Counted from the stretch's first letter, positions 16,980 to 26,305 are shown. The stretch is 64,000 nt of DNA from Paracoccus saliphilus (GCF_028553805.1 NZ_CP067141.1:62001-126000); one strand, 5' to 3'. The notes: a model not told the origin generated them from the sequence alone. A program made the numbers and translations.

Positions 16980-18127
16980 TCAACCGATGTTCTTGGCGGC
17001 AGAACACCGGCTTCGCGGCTTGACGAGTGCCATGACGGAGATCGACAGCAATATGAAGCCGAGCCCACCAACCCATAAATTGCCGCGAAGATAGGCCTCT
17101 CCGGCCAGAGCGGCAAATAGCGCCCCGCCAAGGTTTGCAGCGCTGGTGCTCAATGCCAGCAGGACACCGCGATGGGTGTCCGATAGACCGGCAATGTGTG
17201 CTTCCAGTCCAGGTGCGCCTATCCCTCCAACGATTGTCCACACTCCCAAGGCTAGGACGACGGCAAGCAGAGTGGGATTCGGAAGCACAAACACGACCGC
17301 CAGACAGACAATGACATTTGCCGTGGCCAGCCGCATCGCACGCCTGCCGCCGCCGATGCGTCGTATCGCCGTAGGCGCCAAAGCGTTTCCGGCAACAGAG
17401 AGTATGCCGAAGCCGACATAAACAAGGCCAATTTGATGCGTATCCAGATGGAGACCATCGCGTAGACGCTCACCAACCAGCGAATAGATCCCTACCGCGC
17501 CGCCGAGACCGAAAAACATACCGCAAAGCGCTCCGAACGTACCTGGAACGAACAGTCTGCCCTCGCCAGTGTGGAGTTCTCTCATGCGCTATTCTACAGC
17601 CAGCCATAGCAGATTTTACCACCGTTATCATGTGGTTTGGGCGACAAAATATCGATATCAGGTTCTGCAGGGCACCATGCGCGAGCGCCTGCGCACGATC
17701 ATCCGGCAGACCTGTGATGAGATGGGGGTGCATATCGCGCGCGGCGTGCTGGCGCGTGATCACATCCACATGTTCGTCTCGATCCCGCCGAAACTGGCTT
17801 TGTCGAATGTGATGCACTGGAGTTTCCGGACCTGCGCAAACGTTATTGGGGGCGCAGGTTCTGGGCGCGGGGGTATTTCTCAACCACATCCGGGAACGTG
17901 ACCGATGACGTGATCCTGCAGTATCTGGAATTACATTCCAAACGCGATGCTACCGGCGCAAGCCGGTAGAGAATTCACTTTCGATGGCTGATTTGTCTCT
18001 TTTACCCAGAACTGCGGGGCCGAGGATAGCGACAGTCAGGGCTGCGAGACCGAGCGTGATGAACGCGGCGCGCCACGACCAGAGTTCGGTCAGATATGCG
18101 CCGAGGCCGGGACCGGCCATCAGTCCT
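16980..18127 (-). pseudogene. MFS transporter gene, 5'-truncated and split by IS200
   Basis: The C-terminal half (16980-17585) reads GTFGALCGMFFGLGGAVGIY, then several membrane spans to KPRSRCSAAKNIG. On the far side of the IS200 copy, the minus strand at about 17970-18127 reads LMAGPGLGAYLTELWSWRAA and further to LGKRDKSAIESEF. This is the conserved fourth-to-sixth-helix region of a drug/proton antiporter. Together they make one MFS gene interrupted in its central loop. Helices one to three are missing, because at 18128 the sequence switches to a fragment of another gene. Confidence 0.7.
17580..17969 (+). mobile_element. tnpA: IS200-type insertion with defective TnpA
   Basis: The frame from ATG 17584 encodes a Y1 HUH transposase: YHVVWATKYRYQVLQG, then GVLARDHIHMFVSIPPK with the HUH histidines. 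After LALSNVM about 40 bases seem deleted and the frame shifts. The correct C-terminus then appears in another frame as FPDLRKRYWGRRFWARGYFS and NVTDDVILQYLELHSK. At the right end CTACCGGC-GCAA-GCCGGTAG (17950-17969) forms the hairpin expected for TnpA recognition and contains the stop codon. No target duplication is expected in this family. Confidence 0.75.
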
Positions 18128-18204
18128 TGTCGTCAAACCACCCATTGCGAATGAAATGCTCCTGGTGGCTTCTTCGCTGTCGTCTGCCGCCAGAGCAAAC
18201 CCAG

Positions 18205-18363
18205 AAGGCGACGCTCTCCAATGGACGCTATTACGAGAACAGCTACGTTTTCATCCTCGAGATGCGGGAGGACAAGGTTTGCCGCATCCGGGAGTACATG
18301 GACACGCTGATGGGGTACCAGATGGTGTTCGCCGATGATCATCCCGGCAAGATCGTGCGCTGA
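18205..18363 (+). pseudogene. NTF2/SnoaL-like protein, C-terminal fragment
   Basis: The frame reads ATLSNGRYYENSYVFILEM, then KVCRIREYMDTLMGYQMVF and stops at 18363. This is the usual C-terminal half of SnoaL/ketosteroid isomerase-like proteins. The N-terminal half is missing at the junction with the broken MFS gene. Confidence 0.55.
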
Positions 18364-18756
18364 GATCTTTGCGCCGTCACTTTGTGGGTGCGCAATGTCG
18401 ATCCGGTCCAGATCGACGTGGGCTTAGCCGTCGTCCCTCATGCCCCGTATCTCAAGCCCCGGGTCTTGCTTTTTTGCATCTGGTGCATGTCCCAACTGGA
18501 CCGCCAGTTCGCGCGAGGCTGGTGCCCCGATATACCCGGGGAAGAGACAGAGGTTGTCGACATCCCTCTCCCCCGACTCAAGATGTCCCGCCGCGAATTG
18601 GCCCGGAAACGTGCCGGAAAGTTCTAGCCGGGCGATCCTCGTTTCGAACACGGCGCCTTCATGGATGAGATGTGGAGCGAAACCAGGCCTGGTCGGCCCG
18701 AAAACCTCTGAGGATCGGAGGGCCGATCCAGCGATGATTTTGGAACCCGGATGCCG
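18364..18756. other. Gene-free stretch
   Basis: These 393 bases have open frames on both strands (18382-18627 plus, 18424-18651 minus), but none has a recognisable domain or a ribosome site. I see no repeat or insertion-element end. Confidence 0.4.
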
Positions 18757-19032
18757 TCAGGGCCACATTTGCGCGGCGTGAAGTACGCGCAGCACCGTGA
18801 CCGTCGCCGCGGTTTCGGCATAGACCGCGATGTAGTTGGGCCGGACCATCAGTTCCCGTGTACCCTCCACCCTGTCGGGACGGCAGCGTTTCGGATGCGC
18901 CGGGAGCTGCGCCACCTTGCCCTGTATTTCCTCAAGCAGGGCAAGCGCGGCATCCGGGTTGTCGTCCGAGATGTACTCGACAATCGCCACCAGGTCCGCG
19001 ACCGCCGGGGCCTTCCATTCGACTTCAGGCAC
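18757..19032 (-). CDS. RelE/ParE family toxin
   Basis: The 91-residue protein has the ParE/RelE toxin layout: WKAPAVADLVAIVEYISDDN at the start, AALALLEEIQGKVAQL, then GTRELMVRPNYIAVYAE and VTVLRVLHAAQMWP. The start is a GTG at 19032, overlapping the end of the antitoxin gene by 8 bases, as is usual for such pairs. RelE toxins cleave ribosome-bound mRNA while ParE toxins poison gyrase. The sequence does not let me choose between them. The C-terminal VLRVLHAAQ is intact, so the toxin is probably active. Confidence 0.88.
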   Translation of the reverse strand: MPEVEWKAPAVADLVAIVEYISDDNPDAALALLEEIQGKVAQLPAHPKRCRPDRVEGTRELMVRPNYIAVYAETAATVTVLRVLHAAQMWP

Positions 19033-19318
19033 GGCGCTTCCCGTCGATCAGGGCGCCGGCGCCCTGCATCACCTGGTCATGCGGTGTCGCCGGGCGGAGA
19101 TCGGCAAGTGCCTCCTGCACCTTGGCACGGAACCAGGCGTCATAGGCATCCGGGTCCGCAGTCAGACCGGCGGGCAAGCCCCCTTCGGCGGCAACGCGGG
19201 TCAGCAGGATACGCACGGCATCCGAAAGCGTCAGGCCGACCCCGGACAGGGCATCGGCTGCCTGTGCCTTGAGCTGGTCGTCCACGCGAACATGGAGCAT
19301 CGAGGTTTGGGCGGGCAT
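19025..19318 (-). CDS. RelB/DinJ family antitoxin
   Basis: The 97-residue protein begins MPAQTSMLHVRVDDQLKAQA, the ribbon-helix-helix start of RelB/DinJ antitoxins, continues with GLTLSDAVRILLTRVAAEGG, and has an extended C-terminal tail that would wrap the toxin. The ATG at 19318 has an AGGAGG ribosome site. A perfect 16-bp palindrome at 19350-19365 lies just upstream and is a good candidate for autoregulation. Confidence 0.87.
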   Translation of the reverse strand: MPAQTSMLHVRVDDQLKAQAADALSGVGLTLSDAVRILLTRVAAEGGLPAGLTADPDAYDAWFRAKVQEALADLRPATPHDQVMQGAGALIDGKRRA

Positions 19319-19349
19319 GGCATGTCCTCCTGTTTTCGGAAGCACTATG

Positions 19350-19365
19350 TATCTCAATTGAGATA
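19350..19365. promoter_or_regulatory. Palindromic operator of the toxin-antitoxin operon
   Basis: TATCTCAATTGAGATA is a perfect 16-bp palindrome 32 bases upstream of the antitoxin start. RHH antitoxins bind such palindromes over their own promoters. Confidence 0.55.
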
Positions 19366-19587
19366 TTCGCAAGACCGTCATGATCAGGGTTCCTGCCGAT
19401 CCGCAACAGCGTCAATGCACCCGGTGTCGTCGAACCCAAACGCGTCGCCTCGCCGTCCCAATGGAAACGGGAAGCTACACCCGAAGCCTGAGTTCTACAT
19501 CAATGCCACCACAATCCTTGGACGATACTTCATTCTGATCCCGGCATGAGCGGCGCGATTTCCCCGGCATCGGATAGCGACTTCGGC

Positions 19588-19593
19588 TTGACA
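19588..19593 (+). promoter_or_regulatory. Possible -35 box upstream of the first cobalamin riboswitch
   Basis: TTGACA lies about 25 bases before the riboswitch begins. No good -10 box is seen at the expected distance, so this is tentative. Confidence 0.3.
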
Positions 19594-19616
19594 ATCGCCC
19601 CGCCTGTGCCGCAGGT

Positions 19617-19812
19617 GAGGGTTGCGCTGGTTCCTGCCTCTCGGGCAGGCGAAGAGGGAATGCGACAGGCAGGGCCGGAAAGGTCCCGCCAAAGCGCAGC
19701 CGCCCCCGCGACCGTGACCGGATAGGTCGCCCAGGCCACTGGCAAGATGCCGGGAAGGTGGGTCGACCGTTGGGGAAACCCTGAATCCGCAAGCCGGGAG
19801 ACCTGCCAGCGC
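19617..19812 (+). ncRNA. Cobalamin riboswitch 1
   Basis: The aptamer core is clear: GCAGCCGCCCCCGCGACCG near 19708, GCCACTGG near 19735, and the B12 box AAGCCGGGAGACCTGCC at 19791-19807. It lies about 115 bases upstream of the DUF1636 gene, the first gene of the cob operon, and should reduce expression when adenosylcobalamin is abundant. The expression platform in 19813-19927 is GC-rich and was not resolved. Confidence 0.93.
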
Positions 19813-19927
19813 TGGTTGTTGACGGGCGGACGGGGTGATCCGCGACCGGCAGGCGGAAAGCTGGCTGCGCGCCTCTTTCGGCCTTCTGGCCCCACCCCAT
19901 GCGCCGTGCTGGAGGGAAGGGGCCGCT

Positions 19928-20281
19928 ATGCGCGCCATATTGCATGTTTGCACCACCTGCCGGGGGATTGACCCGGATGCGCCGCCGGAGCCGCGTCCCG
20001 GCGCGCGATTGCATGACAGTCTCGCCTCGGGCAACCTGCCGGAAGGCGTCGAGCTGCGCCCCGTCGAATGCCTCTCGGCCTGTTCTATGGGCTGTTCGGT
20101 CGCATTGTCGGCGCCCGGCAAGTGGTCCTATGTCTATGGCCGCCTGACCCCCGACGATGCCGCCGACATCCTGACCGGCGCCGGTGCCTATGCCGCCGCC
20201 CCCGACGGGCTCGTGCCATGGCGCGAGCGACCCGTGATCTTTCGCAAGCAAAGCCTTGCCCGTATCCCCCCGCAGGAGTGA
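19928..20281 (+). CDS. DUF1636 protein, cysteine-rich, cobalamin-operon associated
   Basis: The 117-residue protein has Cys8 and Cys11 (HVCTTCRG) and Cys48, Cys52 and Cys56 (VECLSACSMGC). The arrangement resembles thioredoxin-like [2Fe-2S] ferredoxins. Members of this family occur beside cobW in proteobacterial cobalamin operons, but the role is not established. An iron-sulfur electron carrier or a cobalt-binding helper are both conceivable. The start at 19928 has the ribosome site AGGGAAGG. An in-frame extension to 19835 runs into the riboswitch platform and is rejected. cobW starts 3 bases after its stop. Confidence 0.8.
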   Translation: MRAILHVCTTCRGIDPDAPPEPRPGARLHDSLASGNLPEGVELRPVECLSACSMGCSVALSAPGKWSYVYGRLTPDDAADILTGAGAYAAAPDGLVPWRERPVIFRKQSLARIPPQE

Positions 20282-20284
20282 TCC

Positions 20285-21331
20285 ATGACCGACCTGACCA
20301 AGACTCCCGTTACCGTCATCACCGGCTTTCTGGGCTCGGGCAAGACGACGCTGATCCGGCACCTGATGCAGAACCCGCAAGGCAAGCGGCTGGCCGTTCT
20401 GGTCAACGAGTTCGGCACCGTCGGCGTCGATGGCGAGATCCTGAAAGGTTGCGCAGACGACAATTGCCCGGCCGAGAATATCCTCGAATTGTCCAATGGC
20501 TGCATCTGCTGCACCGTCGCCGATGATTTCATCCCGACGCTGGAACGGCTGATGGCGATGCCGCAAAAGCCCGATCACATCCTGATCGAAACCTCGGGTC
20601 TCGCACTACCCAAGCCCCTGCTCAAGGCTTTCGACTGGCCGGCGATCCGCTCGCGCATCACCGTGGACGGGGTGATCGCGCTGGCCGATGCCGAGGCGGT
20701 GGCCGCGGGCCGGTTCGCCCCCGACGAGGCCGCCGTGCAGGCGCAGCGCGAAGCCGATGACAGCCTCGACCACGAAACCCCGCTGTCGGAAGTCTTCGAG
20801 GACCAGATTTCCTGCGCCGATGTGGTGCTGCTGACCAAGGCAGATCTGGCGGGCGATGCGGGCGTGGCCGCCGCCCGCGCCATGATCGAGGCCGAAGCCC
20901 CGCGCAAGCTGCCGATCCTGCCGGTGACCGATGGCGCGATCGATCCGGCGGTGATCCTGGGCCTCGGGGCGGCGGCCGAGGACGATCTGGAGGCCCGGCC
21001 CAGCCATCACGACGGCGCCGATGACCACGAGCACGAGGATTTCGACACGGTGGTGATCGATCTGCCGGAATTCGACGATCCCGACCTGCTGGCCCGCGCC
21101 ATCGAGCGGTTGGCAGCCGAGCAGAACATCCTGCGCGTCAAGGGCCATGTCGCCATCGCGGGCAAGCCGATGCGCCTGCTGGTGCAGGCGGTGGGTGCGC
21201 GGGTGCGGCACCAATATGACCGGCCCTGGGGCGATGCGCCCCGTGTCTCGCGCCTCGTGGTGATCGCCGAGCATGACGATGTGAACGAGGCCGCGATCCG
21301 CGACCTGTTGCTGGGGGCCGTGCCTGCCTGA
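20285..21331 (+). CDS. cobW: CobW, GTP-dependent metallochaperone-like protein
   Basis: This 348-residue G3E GTPase has Walker A GFLGSGKTTLIRHLM (residues 14-28), the metal-binding NGCICC motif near residue 76, ETSGLALPKPLL as switch region and TKADLAG as base recognition. A His/Asp/Glu-rich run near residue 240 (SHHDGADDHEHEDFD) precedes the C-terminal CobW_C domain. The protein is thought to deliver cobalt to the CobN chelatase encoded next, whose start codon overlaps this stop. Confidence 0.94.
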   Translation: MTDLTKTPVTVITGFLGSGKTTLIRHLMQNPQGKRLAVLVNEFGTVGVDGEILKGCADDNCPAENILELSNGCICCTVADDFIPTLERLMAMPQKPDHILIETSGLALPKPLLKAFDWPAIRSRITVDGVIALADAEAVAAGRFAPDEAAVQAQREADDSLDHETPLSEVFEDQISCADVVLLTKADLAGDAGVAAARAMIEAEAPRKLPILPVTDGAIDPAVILGLGAAAEDDLEARPSHHDGADDHEHEDFDTVVIDLPEFDDPDLLARAIERLAAEQNILRVKGHVAIAGKPMRLLVQAVGARVRHQYDRPWGDAPRVSRLVVIAEHDDVNEAAIRDLLLGAVPA

Positions 21332-24300
21332 TGCATATCGTTTTCCGCGAAAGCCACGGTCTGGAAGAGACCGACACCCCCTATGATCCCGGGCAGACAC
21401 CCGGCGATCTGGTGGTGCTGTCCTTCTCGGACAGCGATCTCGGGGCTTTCGCGGCAGGCTGGCATCGCGCGAGCGGAGGGCTGCCCTCGCTGCGGCTGTG
21501 CAACCTCGTGGCGCTGCGGCATCCGGTCTCGGTCGATACCTATGTCGAGCAGACCCTGTCTGGTGCGAAAGGCATCCTGATCCGGCTGATCGGCGGCGAG
21601 GCATATTGGCCCTATGGGCTGGCCTCGGTGCAGGATCTGGCGCGGCGGCGGGGGATCGCACTTGCCGTATTGCCCGGCGATGGCCGCGACGATCCGCGAC
21701 TGGACGCGGTTTCAACCGTGCCGGTCTCGGTTCTGCGGCAACTCAAGCGGCTTTGCGATGCGGGCGGAGCGGTGGCGGCGCAGGCCGCGCTGGCGCAGAT
21801 GGCGATGGCGGCGGGGCTGTGGGCCGAACCGGTCATGGGCGCGACCTCCGTGCCGCAGATGGGTTTTTACGACCCCGATCGAGGCGTTATCTCCGCACCG
21901 CCAGATGATGGCCCGCTGGCCCTTGTCAGCTTTTATCGCAGCTACCTGGCCGCCGCCGACACCGGCCCGGTCGATGCGCTGATCCACGGGCTGCACAAGG
22001 TCGGATTTGCGGCCTGCGGAGTCTTTGCGCCATCGCTCAAGACTCCGGGTTTCGGTGAATGGCTGGCCGGGGCGCTCCCCTCTCCTCCGGTGGCCCTCGT
22101 CAATGCGACCGGCTTCTCGGTCCGGGCCGAAACCGGGGTCACGCCGTTCGACGGGTTCGGTTGCCCGGTCTGGCAGGTGGCGCTCTCCACCAATCGCCGC
22201 CGGGAATGGGAGCAGGCAGAGCGGGGGCTGTCGCCATCCGACCTGGCCATGCATGTCGTCCTGCCCGAGATCGATGGCCGCATCTTCGCGGGCGTGACCA
22301 GCTTCAAGGCCCCCGAGCCGCGCGACCCCGACCTGCAATTCAGCCGCTTTGCCCATCGCGCCGAGCCTGATCGCGTCGCGGCCATCGTGGACCGGGTCAG
22401 CGCGCGGCATCGCCTTACCGTCACGGCGCCCGAGGATCGCCGCATCGCCGTGGTCCTGTCCACCTATCCGGGGCGCGACTGGCAGATAGCCCATGCCGTG
22501 GGGCTGGATGCGCTGGCGTCGGCGGATGCCGCGCTGAAGATACTGAATGAAGCCGATTACGACATTCCCCCCGGCGCGGATGCCCAAGCACTGGCAACCG
22601 AGCATATCGACTGGCCGCTGGCCGACTACCTGGCCGCTCTGGAGCATCTTCCCGAAACCCTTCGCGGCGATCTGCGGGCGGAATGGGGCGATGCGCAGGC
22701 CGATTCCGATTGCCGCGATGGCGTGTTCCGCTTTGCCGCGATCCGGCGCGGCAACCTGCTGCTGGCGCTGCAGCCCGAGCGTGGCCAGCGCGACAGCCGC
22801 AAGGACGATTACCACGACCTGACCCGCACCCCGCGCCACGGCTATGTCGCCTTCTACCTGTGGCTACGCGCGCAAGGCCTGCATGCGCTGGTGCATATGG
22901 GTGCGCATGGCACGCTGGAATGGCTGCCCGGCAAGGCGGTGGCGCTGTCCGGGTCTTGCTGGCCCGAGGCATTGGTGGGTGATCTGCCGGTGATCTATCC
23001 CTTCATCGTCAACGATCCCGGAGAAGCGGCACAGGCCAAGCGCCGCCTTGGCGCTGTAACATTAGGCCATCTGCCGCCGCCGATGGTCGCCGCGGCCATC
23101 CCGGCAGGCTTGGGTGAGCTGGAGCGGCTGCTGGACGAATTTTCCACCGCCGACGGGCTGGACCCGGCGCGGCGCGACCGCCTGACCCGCGCCATCCGCG
23201 ACGAGGCCCGCGCGGCCGGTGTCGAGGCGGATCTGGGCATCCCGCCCGATGCCAGCGCCGCCGAGGCGATCGCCCGGATCGATCTGTTTGTCTGTGATCT
23301 CAAGGAAAGCCAGTTCGGCGAGGGGCTGCATGTCTACGGCTCGGGGGATTGCGGGGCCGAGGAACAGGCGGGGCTGCTGGCCGCGCTGGATGGACGCCAT
23401 GTCGCACCCGGACCCTCGGGCTCGCCCGCGCGGGGACGCAGCGACGTGATGCCCACCGGGCGGAACCTGTTCAGCACCGATCCTCGCGCCGTGCCGACCC
23501 CTGCCGCACATGCGCAGGGGGTCAAGCTGGCCGAGGAATTCCTGCGCCGACATTTGCAGGATCACGGCGACTGGCCCAAGGGGCTGGTCGTCGATCTGTG
23601 GGGCAGCGCGACCATGCGCACGGCGGGCGAGGAATTCGCCATGGCGCTGCACCTGGCGGGGCTGAAACCGGTTTGGGATAGCGGATCGGGGCGGGTCTCG
23701 GGCGTCGAGGTCGTGCCGCTGACCCTGCTGAACCGCCCCCGGATCGACGTGACGCTGCGGGTCTCGGGCCTGTTCCGCGACGTGTTCCCAGTGCTGGCGC
23801 AATTGTTCGAGACCGGCGCGGCGGCATTGGCCGGGCGTGGCGAAGACCCGGTGGACAATCCCTACCAGACCCGCAACCCCCGCGTCTTCGGCCCCGAACC
23901 GGGACAATACGGGCTTGGCATGGGTCCGGCGGCTGACAGTTTCACCGATCAGGCGCGGCAGGCGGCGGGCGAGGCATGGCTGGCCGCATCAAGCTGGTCC
24001 ATCGGCGCAGATGGCCAGGCGCGGCAGGACCGCGCGGCGCTGGAATCGCGGCTGGCGGGGGCGGACAGTTTCCTCCATGCGCAGGATTTGCCGGAAACCG
24101 ATCTGCTGCTGGCCGCCGATTATGCCGCGCATGAGGCCGGTTTCGCCGCCGCCATGGCGCGGATCGGGGCGGCAGAACCGTCGCTCTACCATCTCGACGC
24201 CACGCAGCCCGACCGCCCCCGCGCCCGCAGCCTGACCGAGGAGATCGCCCGCACGGTCCGCGCCCGCGCCTCGGATCCGCGATGGGCCGATGGCATGGCC

Positions 24301-24567
24301 GCGCATGGATTCCGGGGTGCGGCCGAGATCGCCGCGACGCTGGATCACCTTGCCGCTTTCGCGCATCTGGCCGGGGCGGTGCCGCCGCATCTGTTCGATC
24401 TCTATCACGACGCGACGCTTGGCCGCCCCGAGATCGTGAATTTCATGGAACAGGCCAACCCCGAGGCGCTGCAGGCGATGCGCGACCTGTTCCGCCGCCT
24501 TGCCGATGCCGGTCTATGGACGACCCGCCGCAACTCGATCGCGGCCTCGCTGGAGGCGGAACGATGA
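21331..24567 (+). CDS. cobN: Aerobic cobaltochelatase subunit CobN
   Basis: CobN is the large, substrate-binding subunit of the ATP-dependent CobNST chelatase that inserts Co(II) into hydrogenobyrinate a,c-diamide. The 1078-residue protein is full of family motifs such as MGAHGTLEWLPGKAVALS (about 528-545), YPFIVNDPGEAAQAKRR and YGLGMGPAADSFTD. It is somewhat shorter than the P. denitrificans protein, although both ends look natural. cobS and cobT are not in this window. It overlaps cobW by one base and cobG by four. Confidence 0.95.
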   Translation: MHIVFRESHGLEETDTPYDPGQTPGDLVVLSFSDSDLGAFAAGWHRASGGLPSLRLCNLVALRHPVSVDTYVEQTLSGAKGILIRLIGGEAYWPYGLASVQDLARRRGIALAVLPGDGRDDPRLDAVSTVPVSVLRQLKRLCDAGGAVAAQAALAQMAMAAGLWAEPVMGATSVPQMGFYDPDRGVISAPPDDGPLALVSFYRSYLAAADTGPVDALIHGLHKVGFAACGVFAPSLKTPGFGEWLAGALPSPPVALVNATGFSVRAETGVTPFDGFGCPVWQVALSTNRRREWEQAERGLSPSDLAMHVVLPEIDGRIFAGVTSFKAPEPRDPDLQFSRFAHRAEPDRVAAIVDRVSARHRLTVTAPEDRRIAVVLSTYPGRDWQIAHAVGLDALASADAALKILNEADYDIPPGADAQALATEHIDWPLADYLAALEHLPETLRGDLRAEWGDAQADSDCRDGVFRFAAIRRGNLLLALQPERGQRDSRKDDYHDLTRTPRHGYVAFYLWLRAQGLHALVHMGAHGTLEWLPGKAVALSGSCWPEALVGDLPVIYPFIVNDPGEAAQAKRRLGAVTLGHLPPPMVAAAIPAGLGELERLLDEFSTADGLDPARRDRLTRAIRDEARAAGVEADLGIPPDASAAEAIARIDLFVCDLKESQFGEGLHVYGSGDCGAEEQAGLLAALDGRHVAPGPSGSPARGRSDVMPTGRNLFSTDPRAVPTPAAHAQGVKLAEEFLRRHLQDHGDWPKGLVVDLWGSATMRTAGEEFAMALHLAGLKPVWDSGSGRVSGVEVVPLTLLNRPRIDVTLRVSGLFRDVFPVLAQLFETGAAALAGRGEDPVDNPYQTRNPRVFGPEPGQYGLGMGPAADSFTDQARQAAGEAWLAASSWSIGADGQARQDRAALESRLAGADSFLHAQDLPETDLLLAADYAAHEAGFAAAMARIGAAEPSLYHLDATQPDRPRARSLTEEIARTVRARASDPRWADGMAAHGFRGAAEIAATLDHLAAFAHLAGAVPPHLFDLYHDATLGRPEIVNFMEQANPEALQAMRDLFRRLADAGLWTTRRNSIAASLEAER

Positions 24568-25673
24568 GCCGGGTCAGGGGATGGTGCCCCGGCGCGTTGC
24601 GGCCGATGGAATCCGGCGATGGCTGGATCACCCGCATCCGTCCGCATGGCGGGCGTCTGAGCCCCGTGCAGACCGAGGAAATCGCCCGCGCTGCACGGGA
24701 TCATGGCAATGGGTTGATCGACCTGACCGGACGCGCCAATCTGCAAATTCGCGGCGTGACGCCCGATAGCCATGCCCCGCTGATCGAGGCCCTTCGCGCG
24801 CTTGGCCTGATCGATGCGGATATCGGGGCCGAGCAGCGGCGCAACATCATCGTCACTCCTTTCGCGGATCCCGAAACCGATGGGCTGGCCGCAAAACTGG
24901 AGGCGGCGCTGGCCGCCTCTGCCCTGCCCCTGCCCTCGAAATTCGGCTTTGCCGTCGATACCGGCCCGGCCCCGGTTCTGCAGGACATCCCCGCCGATAT
25001 CCGGCTGGAGCGGGGTGCGGATGGCGGCTTGATCCTGCGTGCCGACGGATGCGCCTACGGGACTCGCTACCATGATGCGACCGAGGCGCTGGCACTGGCC
25101 GAATGGTTCCTTGCACAGGGCGGAGCGCCCGAAGGCCGGGGGCGAATGGCCGGGCTGATCGCGCGCGGCGTCTCGCCGCCGGATGCGGTGCTGTCCCCCG
25201 CCCCTGCCTTGACGCCTCCCGTTCCGGGTGATGTGCCGCAAGGGATATTGCTCAGCGTCGAGTTCGGTCAACTCAAGGCGGAAACACTTGCCGATCTTGC
25301 CGCGCTTGGCCCGCTCCGCGTGACACCGTGGCGGATGCTGCTGATCGAGGGCGCGGTCTCGGTCCCCGCCCTGCCCGGCCTGATCGCGGAACCCGGCGAT
25401 CCCCGGCTGCGGCTGCGCGCCTGCACCGGCGCTCCGGGCTGCCGCCATGCCCATGCGCCGACCCGCGCCCTTGCCCGCCAGCTTGCGCCGCATCTGCCCG
25501 AGGGGCGGGTGTTGCATGTCTCGGGCTGCGCCAAGGGCTGCGGTTGGCCGCGCGCTGCCGATCTGACCTTTACGGCCACGCCCGAGGGTTTCGACCTGAT
25601 CCGGGGCGGCTGCGCCTCGGATATTCCCCAGCTTCGCGGGCTGCCGCCCGCCCGACTGCCAGAGGTTCTGTGA
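24564..25673 (+). CDS. cobG: Precorrin-3B synthase CobG
   Basis: This 369-residue protein is related to sulfite/nitrite reductases. CobG uses O2 and a [4Fe-4S] cluster to hydroxylate precorrin-3A, so its presence marks the aerobic route. Seen are GLIDLTGRANLQIRG (about 52-66), the ligand set CTGAPGC and SGCAKGCGWP near the C-terminus, and the ferredoxin-like half domains. ATG 24564 lies in the cobN stop overlap. Confidence 0.94.
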   Translation: MSRVRGWCPGALRPMESGDGWITRIRPHGGRLSPVQTEEIARAARDHGNGLIDLTGRANLQIRGVTPDSHAPLIEALRALGLIDADIGAEQRRNIIVTPFADPETDGLAAKLEAALAASALPLPSKFGFAVDTGPAPVLQDIPADIRLERGADGGLILRADGCAYGTRYHDATEALALAEWFLAQGGAPEGRGRMAGLIARGVSPPDAVLSPAPALTPPVPGDVPQGILLSVEFGQLKAETLADLAALGPLRVTPWRMLLIEGAVSVPALPGLIAEPGDPRLRLRACTGAPGCRHAHAPTRALARQLAPHLPEGRVLHVSGCAKGCGWPRAADLTFTATPEGFDLIRGGCASDIPQLRGLPPARLPEVL

Positions 25674-26302
25674 TGCCTTACGATTACGAAAAGGACGGCG
25701 CGGCGATCTATCGCCAATCCTTCGCCACCATCCGGGCCGAGGCCGATCTGGCGCGCTTTACCCCCGAAGAGGAAATCGCCGCCGTTCGCATGATCCATGC
25801 CGCCGGGATGGTCGAACTGGCCGCGCATATCCGCTTTACCCCCGGCATGGCCATCGCCGCCCGTGCCGCGCTGGAAGCCGGCGCGCCGATCCTTTGCGAT
25901 GCGCGGATGGTCAGCGAGGGCATCACCCGCGCCCGTCTGCCCGCCGGGAACGAGGTCATCTGCACCCTGCAGGATCCAAGCGTGCCCGCCATGGCGCAGG
26001 AGATGGGCAATACCCGATCCGCCGCCGCGCTGGAGCTGTGGCGCCCGCATCTGGACGGCGCGGTGATCGCCATCGGCAACGCTCCGACCGCGCTGTTCCA
26101 CCTGTTGAACATGCTCGAAGATCCCGCCTGCCCCCGTCCCGCCGCGATCATCGGCTGCCCGGTGGGTTTCGTCGGTGCGGCAGAATCCAAGCAGGCGCTG
26201 ATCTCTGCCCCGCCAGTCCCTTCGCTTATCGTCGAGGGGCGCTTGGGCGGCTCGGCCATCACCGTCGCCGCCGTCAACGCGCTGGCCAGCCGCAAGGAGT
26301 AA
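25673..26302 (+). CDS. cobH: Precorrin-8X methylmutase CobH
   Basis: CobH moves the C-11 methyl to C-12 to form hydrogenobyrinic acid. The 209-residue product has YEKDGAAIYRQSFATIRAE at the start, RMIHAAGMVEL with the catalytic histidine near residue 41, DARMVSEGITRARLP and GNAPTALFHLLNML, ending in CPVGFVGAAESKQAL. The start overlaps cobG by one base (TGATG). Confidence 0.95.
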   Translation: MPYDYEKDGAAIYRQSFATIRAEADLARFTPEEEIAAVRMIHAAGMVELAAHIRFTPGMAIAARAALEAGAPILCDARMVSEGITRARLPAGNEVICTLQDPSVPAMAQEMGNTRSAAALELWRPHLDGAVIAIGNAPTALFHLLNMLEDPACPRPAAIIGCPVGFVGAAESKQALISAPPVPSLIVEGRLGGSAITVAAVNALASRKE

Positions 26303-26305
26303 GCC

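Noticed and set aside
18382..18651. Overlapping frames of 75-81 residues on both strands
   Set aside because: Neither has a ribosome site, domain or hydrophobic pattern; both look accidental.
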